A DNA stretch of 64,000 bases from Aestuariivita sp. (GCF_021404545.1 NZ_JAAWWD010000062.1:88832-152831); one strand, 5' to 3'; numbered from the stretch's first letter, positions 34,746-43,249 are shown. The notes: generated from the sequence alone by a model not told the origin. A program made the numbers and translations.

Positions 34746-35389
34746 GAGCGAAAAAGCCTCGTATATTCGATTTCGTGCTGCATCGAGGCGATATCGGCGG
34801 CAAAGCATGAGGTGCCGATATCCTCGGTATCCAGATCTGCCGTCTCCCGCGCCAGGGATTGGCAGAGCTGTGCCATCCGCGCCAGCACCTTCTGGCCTTC
34901 GGTCTGACCCAGCGGGATCAGCCGTATCGCCGCAGAAGTCAGATTGGCGGCAAAGGCATGCAGGAAGCTGGCCGCTGTCAGGACCGGATCGATCCCGGCA
35001 AGCCGCGCAGCGGCACCCACCGCCACGGGATAGGTCGCGGGCGGTGTCGTGGTGTTCCAGATCGCGGCTGTCGTGGCAGCGAATGCCTCGCCTTGCAGGT
35101 CCGTCTCCATCCGCCGCTCGGATGACGGGCAGAGCGCGCGCGCCAGGTCATCGATCAGCGGCAGCCGTGCGGTGCCGGTCGCGTGATAGGCCGCGTGCAG
35201 CAAAATGGCATCGGATCGGCCCGCGCCATGGGCCAGAACATCTTCAAGCCATGCCTCGAACCCCGCACAATCGACGACATCACCGGCGGATACCGCGTGC
35301 TCCAGCCCGTGCGAATAGGCGAACGCCCCCACCGGATAAGCAGGGGAGAGCCATTGCATCAGTGTGAGGTGGGCCAGATCAGTGGGCAT
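34742..35389 (-). CDS. ureF: Urease accessory protein UreF
   Basis: Part of the UreD-UreF-UreG chaperone that activates apo-urease. All-helical protein of 215 residues with LMQWLSPAYPVGAFAYSHGLE near residue 11, the family signature, and SAAIRLIPLGQTEGQKVLA near residue 160. Start MPTDLAH chosen. It overlaps ureE by 11 bp and the DUF3995 gene by 4 bp. Confidence 0.95.
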   Translation of the reverse strand: MPTDLAHLTLMQWLSPAYPVGAFAYSHGLEHAVSAGDVVDCAGFEAWLEDVLAHGAGRSDAILLHAAYHATGTARLPLIDDLARALCPSSERRMETDLQGEAFAATTAAIWNTTTPPATYPVAVGAAARLAGIDPVLTAASFLHAFAANLTSAAIRLIPLGQTEGQKVLARMAQLCQSLARETADLDTEDIGTSCFAADIASMQHEIEYTRLFRS

Positions 35390-35828
35390 GGGAATGCGTC
35401 CGCCCATGGCCGTATGCCCCACCTTCGGGGGTGAAGGGTTCGGTGACCTGCCGTGTTTCGGCCCCAAGCAGGGACAGCATTTCGGCAATCACATGATCGG
35501 GTTTGATCAGCAGGCGCGCGGGTTCGATCTGGCAGGGGGTGTGGCGGTTGCCGATATGCCAGGCCAGCCGGACCAGATCCGAACCGGTGATTTCCAACAG
35601 CGGTTCCGGGGCCGCGATCACAGTAACTTCGCCGCCCCCTTCCAGCAGCAGAACCCCGCCATGGTCCAAAGATGTGGTTTGCGGCAGGTCGACCAACATC
35701 TCACCGGCCGAGGTCTCAAGGACTTTGCGGCGCAGGAACCTGTCATCATAGCTGAGTGCGATCTCGGCCACGGGCGTGTCATGGCCATGGGCATGGTACT
35801 GACGCGCGATCAGGCGGGGGGTGGTCAT
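35379..35828 (-). CDS. ureE: Urease accessory nickel metallochaperone UreE
   Basis: Delivers nickel to the UreDFG complex. A 149-residue protein. The N-terminal peptide-binding half includes LSYDDRFLRRKVLET. The C-terminal metal half has LAWHIGNRHTPCQIE near residue 88 (conserved metal-site His) and ends in a His tail, GHGRTHSHAH. The ATG at 35828 is preferred; a GTG two codons upstream is possible. Confidence 0.95.
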   Translation of the reverse strand: MTTPRLIARQYHAHGHDTPVAEIALSYDDRFLRRKVLETSAGEMLVDLPQTTSLDHGGVLLLEGGGEVTVIAAPEPLLEITGSDLVRLAWHIGNRHTPCQIEPARLLIKPDHVIAEMLSLLGAETRQVTEPFTPEGGAYGHGRTHSHAH

Positions 35829-35847
35829 ACGCACCCCCCGATCCGGA

Positions 35848-36069
35848 TCAGAGGTAGTACATGTCGCCGAACACGTGACGCACGATGTCTTCGCGTTTCA
35901 GCCCCTGTTTGGCCAATTCTGCATCGCTCATCGCGTTGAGCGTTTCTACGCGGCGCACGCGGCTGTTGGCTTGTGCGATCATGACCAGCGTGTTGCCGAT
36001 TGACTGAAAGATCGTGCCCAGGCCAAAGCCGGGGACGGTGCGCGGTGTTTGAGATGTCACATGTGCCAT
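35848..36069 (-). CDS. DUF1127-type small protein
   Basis: A 73-residue protein whose last 40 residues (RRVETLNAMSDAELAKQGLK, then REDIVRHVFGD) match the DUF1127 / YjiS-like pattern R-x6-L-x2-M-[ST]-D-x-E-L-x2-x-G-[IL]-x-R-x2-I. The N-terminal half has a short hydrophobic stretch (LGTIFQSIGNTLVMIA). Related short proteins bind RNA or regulate metabolism in other alphaproteobacteria. AAGGA lies about 11 bp before the ATG. An upstream in-frame ATG at 36135 would add 22 residues. It lies 19 bp before ureE. Confidence 0.8.
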   Translation of the reverse strand: MAHVTSQTPRTVPGFGLGTIFQSIGNTLVMIAQANSRVRRVETLNAMSDAELAKQGLKREDIVRHVFGDMYYL

Positions 36070-36189
36070 CGTCTTGCCATTCCTTGCGGTTACGGTGTCC
36101 TCCCGTTGCAAGGAAATAGTCAGCCACACTGACATAAGCTATGCCCATAGATGCAACCCCGGTCTTCGCCACACACAAGGCTGAGCGTC

Positions 36190-36390
36190 CTAGTGCAGCA
36201 GTTTTGAATAGACATGCGCCGCGATCATCTCGCGCCGCAAGCCGCGCGCCAGCAGCGCCTCGTCGCTGAGGGCCTGGAGCTTGAGATACTCTGGCAGATA
36301 GGCGTGGCGGATCGCGCCGGGGTTGAAGCCAAAGCCGATGCTGGAGAGATACCAGTCGATATCGGATGTGTCGTGTCGTGCCTGTCTCAT
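36190..36390 (-). CDS. Second DUF1127-like small protein
   Basis: A 66-residue protein. Its C-terminal 30 residues (YLKLQALSDEALLARGLRRE, then MIAAHVYSKLL) repeat the same helix-turn pattern as the neighbouring DUF1127 gene 120 bp downstream. A strong ribosome-binding site, CCGGAGGTT, precedes the ATG. Function unknown. The two small genes look like distant duplicates set inside the urease locus between the HNH nuclease gene and ureE. Confidence 0.72.
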   Translation of the reverse strand: MRQARHDTSDIDWYLSSIGFGFNPGAIRHAYLPEYLKLQALSDEALLARGLRREMIAAHVYSKLLH

Positions 36391-36565
36391 GCGCGGAAAC
36401 CTCCGGTTTGGTGACGGGTGGCTTCCTCCCCTCGCCCCCAGGATAGGCCAAAACTCTCAGGCAAGGAGATGAATTCTTAGTTAAGTGCGCAGTCGGTGCG
36501 GCGATTGGCGCAGATTTCAGCACCTGCCGTGCATTTTGGCAAATCGCAGTCATCTGGGATCCTTT

Positions 36566-37315
36566 TTAACTGTGAAACCGGGTGGAATATCTGCCGAAAT
36601 GGGCCTCGCGATGGCAATTGGGGCACAGAGCAAGGGTGTTTTCGACCGTGTCATCGCCATTCTCGGCCAAAGGGACGATGTGATGCACCTCAAGATAAGG
36701 CCGATCCGCGTGCGTCGTGAACGGGGCAGGGCGGCGGCATCCGTCGCAGATGCCATCGGCCAGACAAAGCCGCTCGGCCACGACATCCGGGTTCCGACGA
36801 TAGCGATGAATGACCAAGGCCTCGCGTTCGGGCCTGTTCTGCGCGCTGTTGAGACGGGTCCGACGGCTGGCCGCGCTGTCGGTTCGGGCCGCCGCGATGC
36901 GCGCCTGGAAATCGTCTTGCACCTCGGCATATCCGCGCAAGTCGCCCAAGTGCAGCCTGTTTTCAAACCGTTCCACCAGGCGACGCAACCCGGTGCGCCG
37001 GGTCTGACGCTGCTGCTCATAATAGGCAATGTGATCCGAAACCGAAGCCAGCCCGCGCGCCAGCGCCTTGGGGCCGTCCTCTTCCAAGATGCGGGTCAAT
37101 GTGTATTGAACCGTCGCCTCACTGACCGAGCGTTTGTATATTCGCCCTTCGATCATGCAGCGCATCACGCCGATGGTCAGACCGACGCTGCCACGACTGG
37201 TTCCAAAGCGCCCATTCACCTGGAGGCGCGCGTTCTCCTTTGACAGCTCACCCGCGATCACCGCGCGCGTGGCCTCGAAACAGGCTGCGATTTCGGGAAC
37301 AGAGATACGGGCCAT
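36566..37315 (-). CDS. HNH endonuclease
   Basis: A 249-residue protein. The C-terminal HNH nuclease domain (about residues 185-245) shows a GICDGC zinc pair, LEVHHIVPLAENGDDTVEN (the H-H-x14-N core) and LCPNCHREAHFG. The N-terminal 180 residues are helical and Arg-rich with no recognised domain (RGSVGLTIGVMRCMIEGRIY). It begins 6 bp after the ureC stop, so it is probably transcribed with urease. Stand-alone HNH genes are often defence or mobile-element parts; nothing mobile is visible around it. Confidence 0.88.
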   Translation of the reverse strand: MARISVPEIAACFEATRAVIAGELSKENARLQVNGRFGTSRGSVGLTIGVMRCMIEGRIYKRSVSEATVQYTLTRILEEDGPKALARGLASVSDHIAYYEQQRQTRRTGLRRLVERFENRLHLGDLRGYAEVQDDFQARIAAARTDSAASRRTRLNSAQNRPEREALVIHRYRRNPDVVAERLCLADGICDGCRRPAPFTTHADRPYLEVHHIVPLAENGDDTVENTLALCPNCHREAHFGRYSTRFHS

Positions 37316-37321
37316 GACCGG

Positions 37322-39082
37322 TCAGAACAGGAAATACCGCTGTGCCATCGGCAGCACCTCGGCGGGTTGGCAGGTCAAAAGCTCGCCATCCGCCCGCACC
37401 TCATAGGTTTCGGGGTTCACCTCCACCTGCGGCGTGGCGTCGTTCAGGATCAGATCCGCCTTGCCGATCGTGCGGGTGTTCTCGACAGCCAGCGTCTTTT
37501 TGGCCAGGCCCAGAGTGTCCCCGATCCCCGCCGATTGCGCAGCGGCAGAGACAAAGGTGACGGCGGAGTGTTCCACCGACCGGCCATAGGCGCCGAACAT
37601 GGGCCGGGAATAGACCGGCTGCGGCGTGGGAATCGAGGCGTTGGGATCGCCCATCTGTGCCATCGCGATGGTGCCGCCCAGCAGAACCATCTCGGGTTTG
37701 ACGCCGAAGAACGCCGGGTTCCACAGCACCAGATCGGCGCGTTTGCCAGGCTCGACACTGCCGATTTCATGGCTGATCCCGTGGGCGATGGCCGGGTTGA
37801 TGGTGTATTTCGCGATATAGCGACGCACCCGCAGGTTGTCGTTGTCGCCCATTTCCTCGGCAAGCGCACCGCGCTGCTTCTTCATCTTGTCGGCGGTTTG
37901 CCAGGTGCGGATGATCACCTCGCCCACGCGCCCCATCGCCTGACTGTCCGACGCGATGATTGAAAACGCGCCCATATCGTGCAGGATATCCTCGGCCGCG
38001 ATGGTCTCGCGCCGGATGCGGCTTTCGGCGAAGGCCACGTCCTCGGGGATCGACTTGTCCAGGTGGTGGCAGACCATCAGCATATCCAGATGTTCCTCGA
38101 CCGTGTTGACGGTGAAGGGCCGGGTGGGGTTGGTGGAGGAGGGCAGGACATAGGCCTCGCCACAGATCTTGATGATATCGGGGGCGTGGCCACCGCCCGC
38201 GCCCTCGGTGTGAAAGGCGTGGATCGTGCGGCCTTTGAGGGCGGCGATGGTGTTTTCCACGAACCCGGATTCGTTCAGCGTATCTGTGTGGATCATCACC
38301 TGCACGTCCATCGCGTCCGCGACCGAGAGACAGCAATCGATGGCCCCGGGCGTGGTGCCCCAATCCTCGTGCAGCTTCATGGCGCAGGCACCTGCCAGCA
38401 CCTGCTCCTCCAACGCCGCGGGTAGGGAGGCGTTGCCCTTGCCTGCAAACGCAAGGTTCATCGGGAAGGCATCGGCGGCTTGCAACATCCGCCCGATATG
38501 CCAGGGGCCTGGCGTGCAGGTGGTCGCCAGTGTGCCGTGCGCCGGACCGGTGCCGCCGCCCAGCATGGTTGTCAGACCCGAATGCAGAGCCTCCTCGATC
38601 TGTTGCGGGCAGATGAAATGGATGTGGCTGTCAAACCCGCCCGCCGTCAGAATGCGCCCTTCGCCCGCGATGGCCTCCGTGCCCGGACCGATGACGATAT
38701 CGACGCCCGGCTGCGTATCGGGATTTCCGGCCTTGCCGATGGTGTGGATGCGCCCGTCCTTGAGACCCACATCCGCCTTGTAGATGCCCGAGTGATCCAC
38801 GATCAGCGCATTGGTGATCACGGTATCGACCGCCCCTTCGGCGCGGGTGACCTGAGACTGCCCCATCCCGTCGCGGATCACCTTGCCGCCGCCAAACTTG
38901 ACCTCTTCGCCATACATCGCGGCGTTGGCCCCGGTGCCCCCGTTCTGAGCTGTTCCGGCCCGCTCGGCGGTCAGATCCCGCTCAACCTCGATGATCAGAT
39001 CGGTATCGGCCAAGCGCACCCGGTCGCCGGTGGTGGGGCCGAACATGGCGGCATAGTCGGAACGGGCGATTTGTGTGGGCAT
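37322..39082 (-). CDS. ureC: Urease subunit alpha
   Basis: Catalytic subunit of urease, which hydrolyses urea to ammonia and carbamate. 586 residues. Nickel-site motifs seen: [14 protein letters not shown] near residue 148, the carbamylated-Lys region [19 protein letters not shown] near residue 232, [15 protein letters not shown], and [20 protein letters not shown] (catalytic His). It is about 16 residues longer than usual because of a Gly/Ala-rich insert between ERDLT and [10 protein letters not shown] (about residues 38-55). Separated from ureDAB by a cyclase gene, a CMD gene and a 359-bp gap. Confidence 0.96.
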   Translation of the reverse strand: MPTQIARSDYAAMFGPTTGDRVRLADTDLIIEVERDLTAERAGTAQNGGTGANAAMYGEEVKFGGGKVIRDGMGQSQVTRAEGAVDTVITNALIVDHSGIYKADVGLKDGRIHTIGKAGNPDTQPGVDIVIGPGTEAIAGEGRILTAGGFDSHIHFICPQQIEEALHSGLTTMLGGGTGPAHGTLATTCTPGPWHIGRMLQAADAFPMNLAFAGKGNASLPAALEEQVLAGACAMKLHEDWGTTPGAIDCCLSVADAMDVQVMIHTDTLNESGFVENTIAALKGRTIHAFHTEGAGGGHAPDIIKICGEAYVLPSSTNPTRPFTVNTVEEHLDMLMVCHHLDKSIPEDVAFAESRIRRETIAAEDILHDMGAFSIIASDSQAMGRVGEVIIRTWQTADKMKKQRGALAEEMGDNDNLRVRRYIAKYTINPAIAHGISHEIGSVEPGKRADLVLWNPAFFGVKPEMVLLGGTIAMAQMGDPNASIPTPQPVYSRPMFGAYGRSVEHSAVTFVSAAAQSAGIGDTLGLAKKTLAVENTRTIGKADLILNDATPQVEVNPETYEVRADGELLTCQPAEVLPMAQRYFLF

Positions 39083-39441
39083 CGGGCAGGCCTATGTTTG
39101 GGTCGAGGTTTCACGTGAGGTTGCGATGCGGTTCATGGCATGTTGTGAACGCGCGCTTCAGGACGTTTTTTTTTGATTCAGCAAGAAAGGGAATGGCACG
39201 CTTCGTTGATCTGCGAATCGTCCGAAAGAATTGACCGCCCAGACTTGACGAGGAGGGCTATTGGAAAGCCTATCCGATCGAGGCGCTTCGACTGAAGAGA
39301 CTGACGGCATCTCGTGTCGGCCAATGCGAGTTGTATCGCTGCAATCGTACCTGAGCTCATCGCTGCTATTGCCTTGGGTCTGGCACTTGGCGGGTGAGAG
39401 ATGTCTCGCCCGGCTCTGTTGCGTATGCGTCACGGTGCAAA
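39083..39441. other. 359-bp gap between the CMD gene and ureC
   Basis: No gene recognised. The region is lower in GC than its surroundings, with a run of nine T at about 39166. The minus strand should hold the ureC promoter here, because the upstream genes appear to end with a hairpin. Plus-strand sequence near 39250-39350 gives short protein-like runs broken by stops, and a decayed gene is possible. Confidence 0.5.
39391..39412. terminator. Hairpin after the CMD gene (possible terminator)
   Basis: A 9-bp stem, CGGGTGAGA / TCTCGCCCG with one T-G pair, and a GATG loop, 29 bp beyond the CMD stop on the minus strand. There is no U-run, so intrinsic termination is doubtful. It may mark the end of the ureDAB-cyclase-CMD transcript. 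Confidence 0.4.
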
Positions 39442-39837
39442 TCATGCCTGAAACGCCTCATCCACCTCGACCTGGAGCGCGGTCACCAGCCCATTGGTCT
39501 GCATGGCCATACCAATGACGGCCAAAAGCTCGCCGTGCTGCGCGGGCGTCATGCCCTTGGCCTTGGCGGCCGCGGTGTGGGAGTGCACGCAATAGGAACA
39601 TCCGTTCGCGGTCGACACGGCGATATAGATCAACTCCTTGACCAGCGGGTCCAGATCGCCCGGGCCCATGACGACCTTCAGCCGCTCCCACGTCGCTTTC
39701 AAAAGCGCCGGGTCATGCGCCAGCGCGCGCCAGAAATTATTGATGAAATCGGTGCCGCGCACCGCGCGGATATCTTCGAAGACGGCCAGCGCCTCGGCGC
39801 TGACCTCCTCGTCCGACAAGAGCGGAACCGTCCCCAT
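39442..39837 (-). CDS. Carboxymuconolactone decarboxylase / AhpD-like protein
   Basis: A 131-residue all-helical protein. The CSYCVHSH motif (C-x2-C-x3-H) near residue 80 is the redox/acid site of AhpD-like CMD proteins, which act as peroxidatic thiol partners or decarboxylases. DPLVKELIYIAVSTANGC precedes it as usual. The start overlaps the cyclase stop (TGATG), so the two are one unit placed inside the urease locus. Substrate unknown. Confidence 0.88.
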   Translation of the reverse strand: MGTVPLLSDEEVSAEALAVFEDIRAVRGTDFINNFWRALAHDPALLKATWERLKVVMGPGDLDPLVKELIYIAVSTANGCSYCVHSHTAAAKAKGMTPAQHGELLAVIGMAMQTNGLVTALQVEVDEAFQA

Positions 39838-40658
39838 CAGACCATCGCGAAGATGCGCGCGGGCCCGCCAGAGCCGCCGCGATGTGTGGGTGCGCCCACG
39901 ACCAATGTGGCGCCCGAGGCAGGCACCTGATCGAGCCCTGCGAGGTTTTCGATCCCGTAGCGGTTGGTGGGCAGCCAGGCGTAATGCGTGGCGAAATCCC
40001 CCGACGGGCCGTGATCGAGCGACAGCGTGTCAACAGCGATGGCCACGGCGCCCGTGTTTTCGATCAGCATCTGCGCGGCCTCTATATGAAAGCCGGGAAA
40101 ATGCATCACACCCTCGCCATCGGCATTGCGAAAACCCGCCCCACCGGCCTTGCCCGCCCAGCCCGAATCCATCGCCACGCAGGCGCCGTCGGGAATATCG
40201 CCGTTGGCGGCGATCCAGGCGCTCAGATCGTCCGGCGTCACCTGGGCATCGGGATCGTCCTGGGCCTTGGCGGCGATGTCGATCACGGCCAGGGGGCAGA
40301 CGAGGTTCGACACCGGGATCTCATCCACCGATTGCCCATCGGCCGAAAAATGCAGCGGCGCGTCGATATGGGTGCCGGTATGCTCGTTCACCGTGAGGTT
40401 AAAGAGGTTGAACCCATGTTCGGCGAAATTGAACGCTTGATCGGATGAGATGCCCGGTTCTCCGAAATAGGTCGGGAAAGCCTCGTCATAGACATGGGTC
40501 ATGTCCACCACGCCGCCATGTCCCGCCGCCAAGCTCGCAGGCGCTGTGGCAAGCCCCCCGGCGGTGGCGGCCACCGTCGCGGCCGCTCCGGCCTTAAAGA
40601 AATTGCGGCGCGACAGCATCCTGTCCTTCACCGCGTTCATTATGCATACATCACACAT
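39837..40658 (-). CDS. TAT-exported cyclase family protein (kynurenine-formamidase-like)
   Basis: A 273-residue metal-dependent hydrolase of the cyclase family. HTGTHIDAPLHF near residue 94 is the metal-binding signature and DHGPSGDFATH near residue 216 is a second conserved block. The N-terminus has a twin-arginine signal (SRRNFFKAGAAATVAA), so it is exported folded. The ATG at 40658 is favoured by a GGGAGGAT ribosome-binding site. Relatives hydrolyse N-formylkynurenine or cyclic amides. It starts 31 bp after ureB, an unusual neighbour. Confidence 0.87.
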   Translation of the reverse strand: MCDVCIMNAVKDRMLSRRNFFKAGAAATVAATAGGLATAPASLAAGHGGVVDMTHVYDEAFPTYFGEPGISSDQAFNFAEHGFNLFNLTVNEHTGTHIDAPLHFSADGQSVDEIPVSNLVCPLAVIDIAAKAQDDPDAQVTPDDLSAWIAANGDIPDGACVAMDSGWAGKAGGAGFRNADGEGVMHFPGFHIEAAQMLIENTGAVAIAVDTLSLDHGPSGDFATHYAWLPTNRYGIENLAGLDQVPASGATLVVGAPTHRGGSGGPARIFAMV

Positions 40659-40689
40659 TGTCTTGATCCTCCCGGTTCTGTGTCACCGC

Positions 40690-40995
40690 TCATAACGGCC
40701 CCATGACCTGTTGGTTGAACCCATAGATCGTTTGTGCCCCGGAAACGGGGATCAGCTGAACCTCGCGCCGCTGGCCGGGTTCAAACCGCACCGCCGTGCC
40801 CGCGGCGATATCCAGACGATGGCCCCGCGCGGCGTCCCGGTCAAACTCTAATGCGGCGTTGGCCTCGGCAAAATGGTAGTGGCTGCCAACCTGAACGGGC
40901 CGGTCCCCGGTATTGGCCACCATCAGCGTGATCGCCGCGCGCCCGCCATTCAGGGTGAGCGAGCCCGGTGCGGCGAAGACCTCTCCGGGGATCAT
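40690..40995 (-). CDS. ureB: Urease subunit beta
   Basis: Structural subunit of urease. 101 residues: [16 protein letters not shown] at the start, [20 protein letters not shown] in the middle and [17 protein letters not shown] near the end, all diagnostic. The ATG overlaps the stop of the upstream 60-residue gene (ATGA). Earlier in-frame codons lie inside that gene. Confidence 0.96.
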   Translation of the reverse strand: MIPGEVFAAPGSLTLNGGRAAITLMVANTGDRPVQVGSHYHFAEANAALEFDRDAARGHRLDIAAGTAVRFEPGQRREVQLIPVSGAQTIYGFNQQVMGPL

Positions 40996-41174
40996 TTGCG
41001 GCGCCATACGGCGCGTGCGCGGAGCACCGCGACCCCGCCCGCGAGGGCCAGCAACGCCAGCCCGATGATCCAGGCGGCTCCCTCCTCGGGGTGAACATGC
41101 GGACCTTCGCCGGGATGGGCGGCGGCCATTGTGGCGCTCAGCATCAGCGCGGCGGGTAGGGTGAGGTGTTTCAT
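40992..41174 (-). CDS. Small exported His-rich membrane protein between ureA and ureB
   Basis: A 60-residue protein. A cleavable-looking N-terminal signal ([19 protein letters not shown]) is followed by [13 protein letters not shown] (three His, three Glu), then one membrane helix and a basic tail (RARAVWRRK). The exposed His/Glu segment would be periplasmic and could bind nickel, but that is inference. Coupled to ureB by ATGA and 33 bp from ureA, so it is a true operon member. Confidence 0.75.
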   Translation of the reverse strand: MKHLTLPAALMLSATMAAAHPGEGPHVHPEEGAAWIIGLALLALAGGVAVLRARAVWRRK

Positions 41175-41207
41175 GGGGGTCTCCTGTTGTCGGGAAAGGA
41201 TGCCGGA

Positions 41208-41510
41208 TCACCGGATCGGGTTGTGAACGGTCACCAGTTTGGTGCCGTCGGGAAAGGTCGCCTCCACCTGCACCTCGTGGATCATCTCGGGCACGCCGTC
41301 CATGCATTGCGCCCTGGTGATGACCTCGGCGCCCGCCTGCATCATCTCGGCGACGGATCGGCCGTCGCGCGCGCCTTCGACCACCGCATCGGTGATCAGG
41401 GCGATCGCCTCGGGGTGGTTCAGCTTCACGCCGCGCGCCAGGCGGCGGCGGGCCACCTCGGCGGCCATGGCGACCATCAGCTTATCTTTCTCTCTTGGGG
41501 TCAGGTTCAT
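41208..41510 (-). CDS. ureA: Urease subunit gamma
   Basis: Smallest structural subunit of urease. 100 residues, with [20 protein letters not shown] at the start, [31 protein letters not shown] and TVHNPI at the end, all as in known UreA. The start is 1 bp from the ureD stop. Confidence 0.97.
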   Translation of the reverse strand: MNLTPREKDKLMVAMAAEVARRRLARGVKLNHPEAIALITDAVVEGARDGRSVAEMMQAGAEVITRAQCMDGVPEMIHEVQVEATFPDGTKLVTVHNPIR

Positions 41511-41511
41511 C

Positions 41512-42339
41512 TCAGATCATCCAGACTTTGGGCAGGGGGGCTTGGCGGAACAGCCCGATCAAGGGGATCAGCGCGCGGCGCAGGGCAAAGCCGTCCGGGG
41601 CCAGCAGCCGCGCGAATAACAGATCCGGGGCGGGCTGGCTGATGCCGCCGGTGGGCGGCAGGAGGGCACGGGCCGCCTCCAGCAGATCGCCCGCCTCAGG
41701 TGCCGCAAAGATCAGGCTGGCCAGCGCGCGCGCGCCCTGACCGGTGGCGCGGCCTGCCAGACGGGCCTGGGCATCGCCCATCATCCGGGTGCGGTCGGCA
41801 AAGACGATGCGACCCGCCCGCGTCACCGTGATCCGGTCGTCGAGGTCGAGCTGCCGGACCGTTTCGCCCATCGCGGTGCGGCCGAAAATCAGGCTTTCCA
41901 CCAGCAGCGCGCGCGCACCTGGGACCAGGGTCACATCCAACCTGCGCGCCAGGGCGGAGCCGTCGTAAAGGATCGTCTCCTGCGGCAGCCAGTCGATGCG
42001 CGCACCCTGCTGGACGGTCAGACCGGTGCAGACGCGGCCCCGGCCCGAGGCTGCGCGATAAGCGCGCTCTGCCGCCTGGGTGCTGAGCGTCAGCTGGGTT
42101 CCGGGCTGCGCCGTGGCGCGTTGATCGAACCGGTCCCCGCCGGTGATGCCGCCTGCGGTGTTGAGCAGCACAGCGGTCAGCGCCGCGCCATCGGTGCGCG
42201 GAAACAATGCCTTGAGAGAGCCTTGTTGATGCAGCCGATCCAGAACGGTGGATCTGTCGCGCGGTTTGACGGACAGACGTACCGCTCCCTGGGCGCGGGG
42301 CTGCTGGGTGGCGAGGCGGAGGGGGGCGAGATCTTGAAT
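41512..42339 (-). CDS. ureD: Urease accessory protein UreD (no canonical start codon)
   Basis: Scaffold of the urease activation complex. Family motifs: [33 protein letters not shown] and [14 protein letters not shown]. The conserved sequence runs upstream to [20 protein letters not shown], then meets an in-frame TGA at 42346-42348. There is no ATG or GTG between that stop and the conserved core. Options are ATT at 42339 (275 residues, normal length, GGGTGA 7 bp before), an internal TTG at 42207 (231 residues, losing conserved sequence), or a frameshift or sequencing error near the CCCCCGGG run at 42350. Coordinates here assume ATT. Confidence 0.85.
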   Translation of the reverse strand: MQDLAPLRLATQQPRAQGAVRLSVKPRDRSTVLDRLHQQGSLKALFPRTDGAALTAVLLNTAGGITGGDRFDQRATAQPGTQLTLSTQAAERAYRAASGRGRVCTGLTVQQGARIDWLPQETILYDGSALARRLDVTLVPGARALLVESLIFGRTAMGETVRQLDLDDRITVTRAGRIVFADRTRMMGDAQARLAGRATGQGARALASLIFAAPEAGDLLEAARALLPPTGGISQPAPDLLFARLLAPDGFALRRALIPLIGLFRQAPLPKVWMI

Positions 42340-42547
42340 GGTGTGTCACCCGGGGGATTGTCTGTGTCTGTATCGCCACGCTATGCCACCTGCCCGTGGG
42401 AAGCCCAGCAGCCGGGGCGCCCTGCGACGCAGTGTTGGTCCCCATTCGCCGGTTTTGGGTGCTGGGTGATCAAAATTTGAGCATACCCGCAGCCGATTGC
42501 ACCGGAAGGGCCGTCTTTCTATGCTCTGGTCAGACGAAGGGACGTTT

Positions 42548-43198
42548 ATGGCCGGGCAGACCGAAACAGTGCTGAACGCGGTGGTGGAGGGGATCGATTC
42601 CGGTCGTCTGAAGCCCGGAGATGTGATCGAGGAGGCGCCCTTGATGGCCGCGCATGGTGTGTCGCGCACGCCCGTGCGCGAGGCGTTCATCCAGCTTGAG
42701 GCCGCCGGTCTGATCCGCCGTTTGCCGCGCAAGGGCGCGGTTCTGTTCAAGCCGACACTGGAGGAGTTTCTGGCGATCCTCGAAGTGCATGCCAAGCTCG
42801 AAGGGCTGGCCGCGGGGCTGGCCGCCCGGCGCCTGTCGCCAGCCAATGCGCGCGATCTTGAGGCGGCGGTTCGGGCCTGTGAAGCCCATGCGGATGCCCA
42901 AGGCGACGAGGGACCCGCGCAGTATTATCAGCTCAACATGCGGTTTCACGAGGTGGTGGCGATCAGCGCCGGAAATCCGGTGCTGGTGGAGATGATCAAG
43001 ACCAATGCGCGCAAGCTGATGGCGTATTATCGCGCGCGCTATCGCTATCCCGGCTCGATTGCCGACAGTGCGGCCGAGCATCGCCGGATTGCCACGCTGA
43101 TCACCGATCATCGGCGCGAGGAGGCCGAGGCGCTGATGCAGCGGCATGTGCAGTTCGATCAGGTGACGGTGATGGATCTGCTGGCGGCCGTGGGGTAG
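42548..43198 (+). CDS. GntR family transcriptional regulator, FCD (FadR) type
   Basis: A 216-residue DNA-binding regulator. The N-terminal winged helix contains EEAPLMAAHGVSRTPVREAFIQLEAAGLI near residue 30, the GntR signature. The C-terminal FCD domain is helical, with the metal-binding Asp/His pattern (NMRFHEVVAISAG, then SAAEHRRIATLI). It probably senses a carboxylate-type ligand and controls the adjacent amidotransferase, P450 and ligase genes. The ATG at 42548 has GAAGGGACG upstream. Confidence 0.92.
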   Translation: MAGQTETVLNAVVEGIDSGRLKPGDVIEEAPLMAAHGVSRTPVREAFIQLEAAGLIRRLPRKGAVLFKPTLEEFLAILEVHAKLEGLAAGLAARRLSPANARDLEAAVRACEAHADAQGDEGPAQYYQLNMRFHEVVAISAGNPVLVEMIKTNARKLMAYYRARYRYPGSIADSAAEHRRIATLITDHRREEAEALMQRHVQFDQVTVMDLLAAVG

Positions 43199-43231
43199 TC
43201 GGTGGAGCTTGCGCGTTTGGCGGACGGCGGA

Positions 43232-43249
43232 GTGGGGGCCGGCCCCCAC
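43232..43249. terminator. Palindrome between gntR and the convergent amidotransferase gene
   Basis: A perfect 18-bp palindrome (GTGGGGGCC / GGCCCCCAC), 33 bp after the gntR stop and 37 bp before the amidotransferase stop. It is followed by a CCCCGGGAATATTT-type tail. I recall similar palindrome-plus-tail sequences at gene ends in Rhodobacteraceae. It probably acts as a two-way transcription stop. Confidence 0.6.

Noticed and set aside
36451..36470. CTCTCAGGCAAGGA, similar to the 3' part of the glycine riboswitch
   Set aside because: The matching 5' GGAGAG and the rest of the aptamer are absent, and no glycine-metabolism gene follows on the plus strand.
36566..37315. HNH gene as part of a restriction-modification or phage system
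   Set aside because: No methyltransferase, specificity, portal, terminase or integrase gene occurs in the window.
39158..39445. 95-codon minus-strand frame between the CMD gene and ureC
   Set aside because: No ribosome-binding site, no hydrophobic or domain pattern, and it overlaps the CMD stop. Probably leader sequence for ureC.
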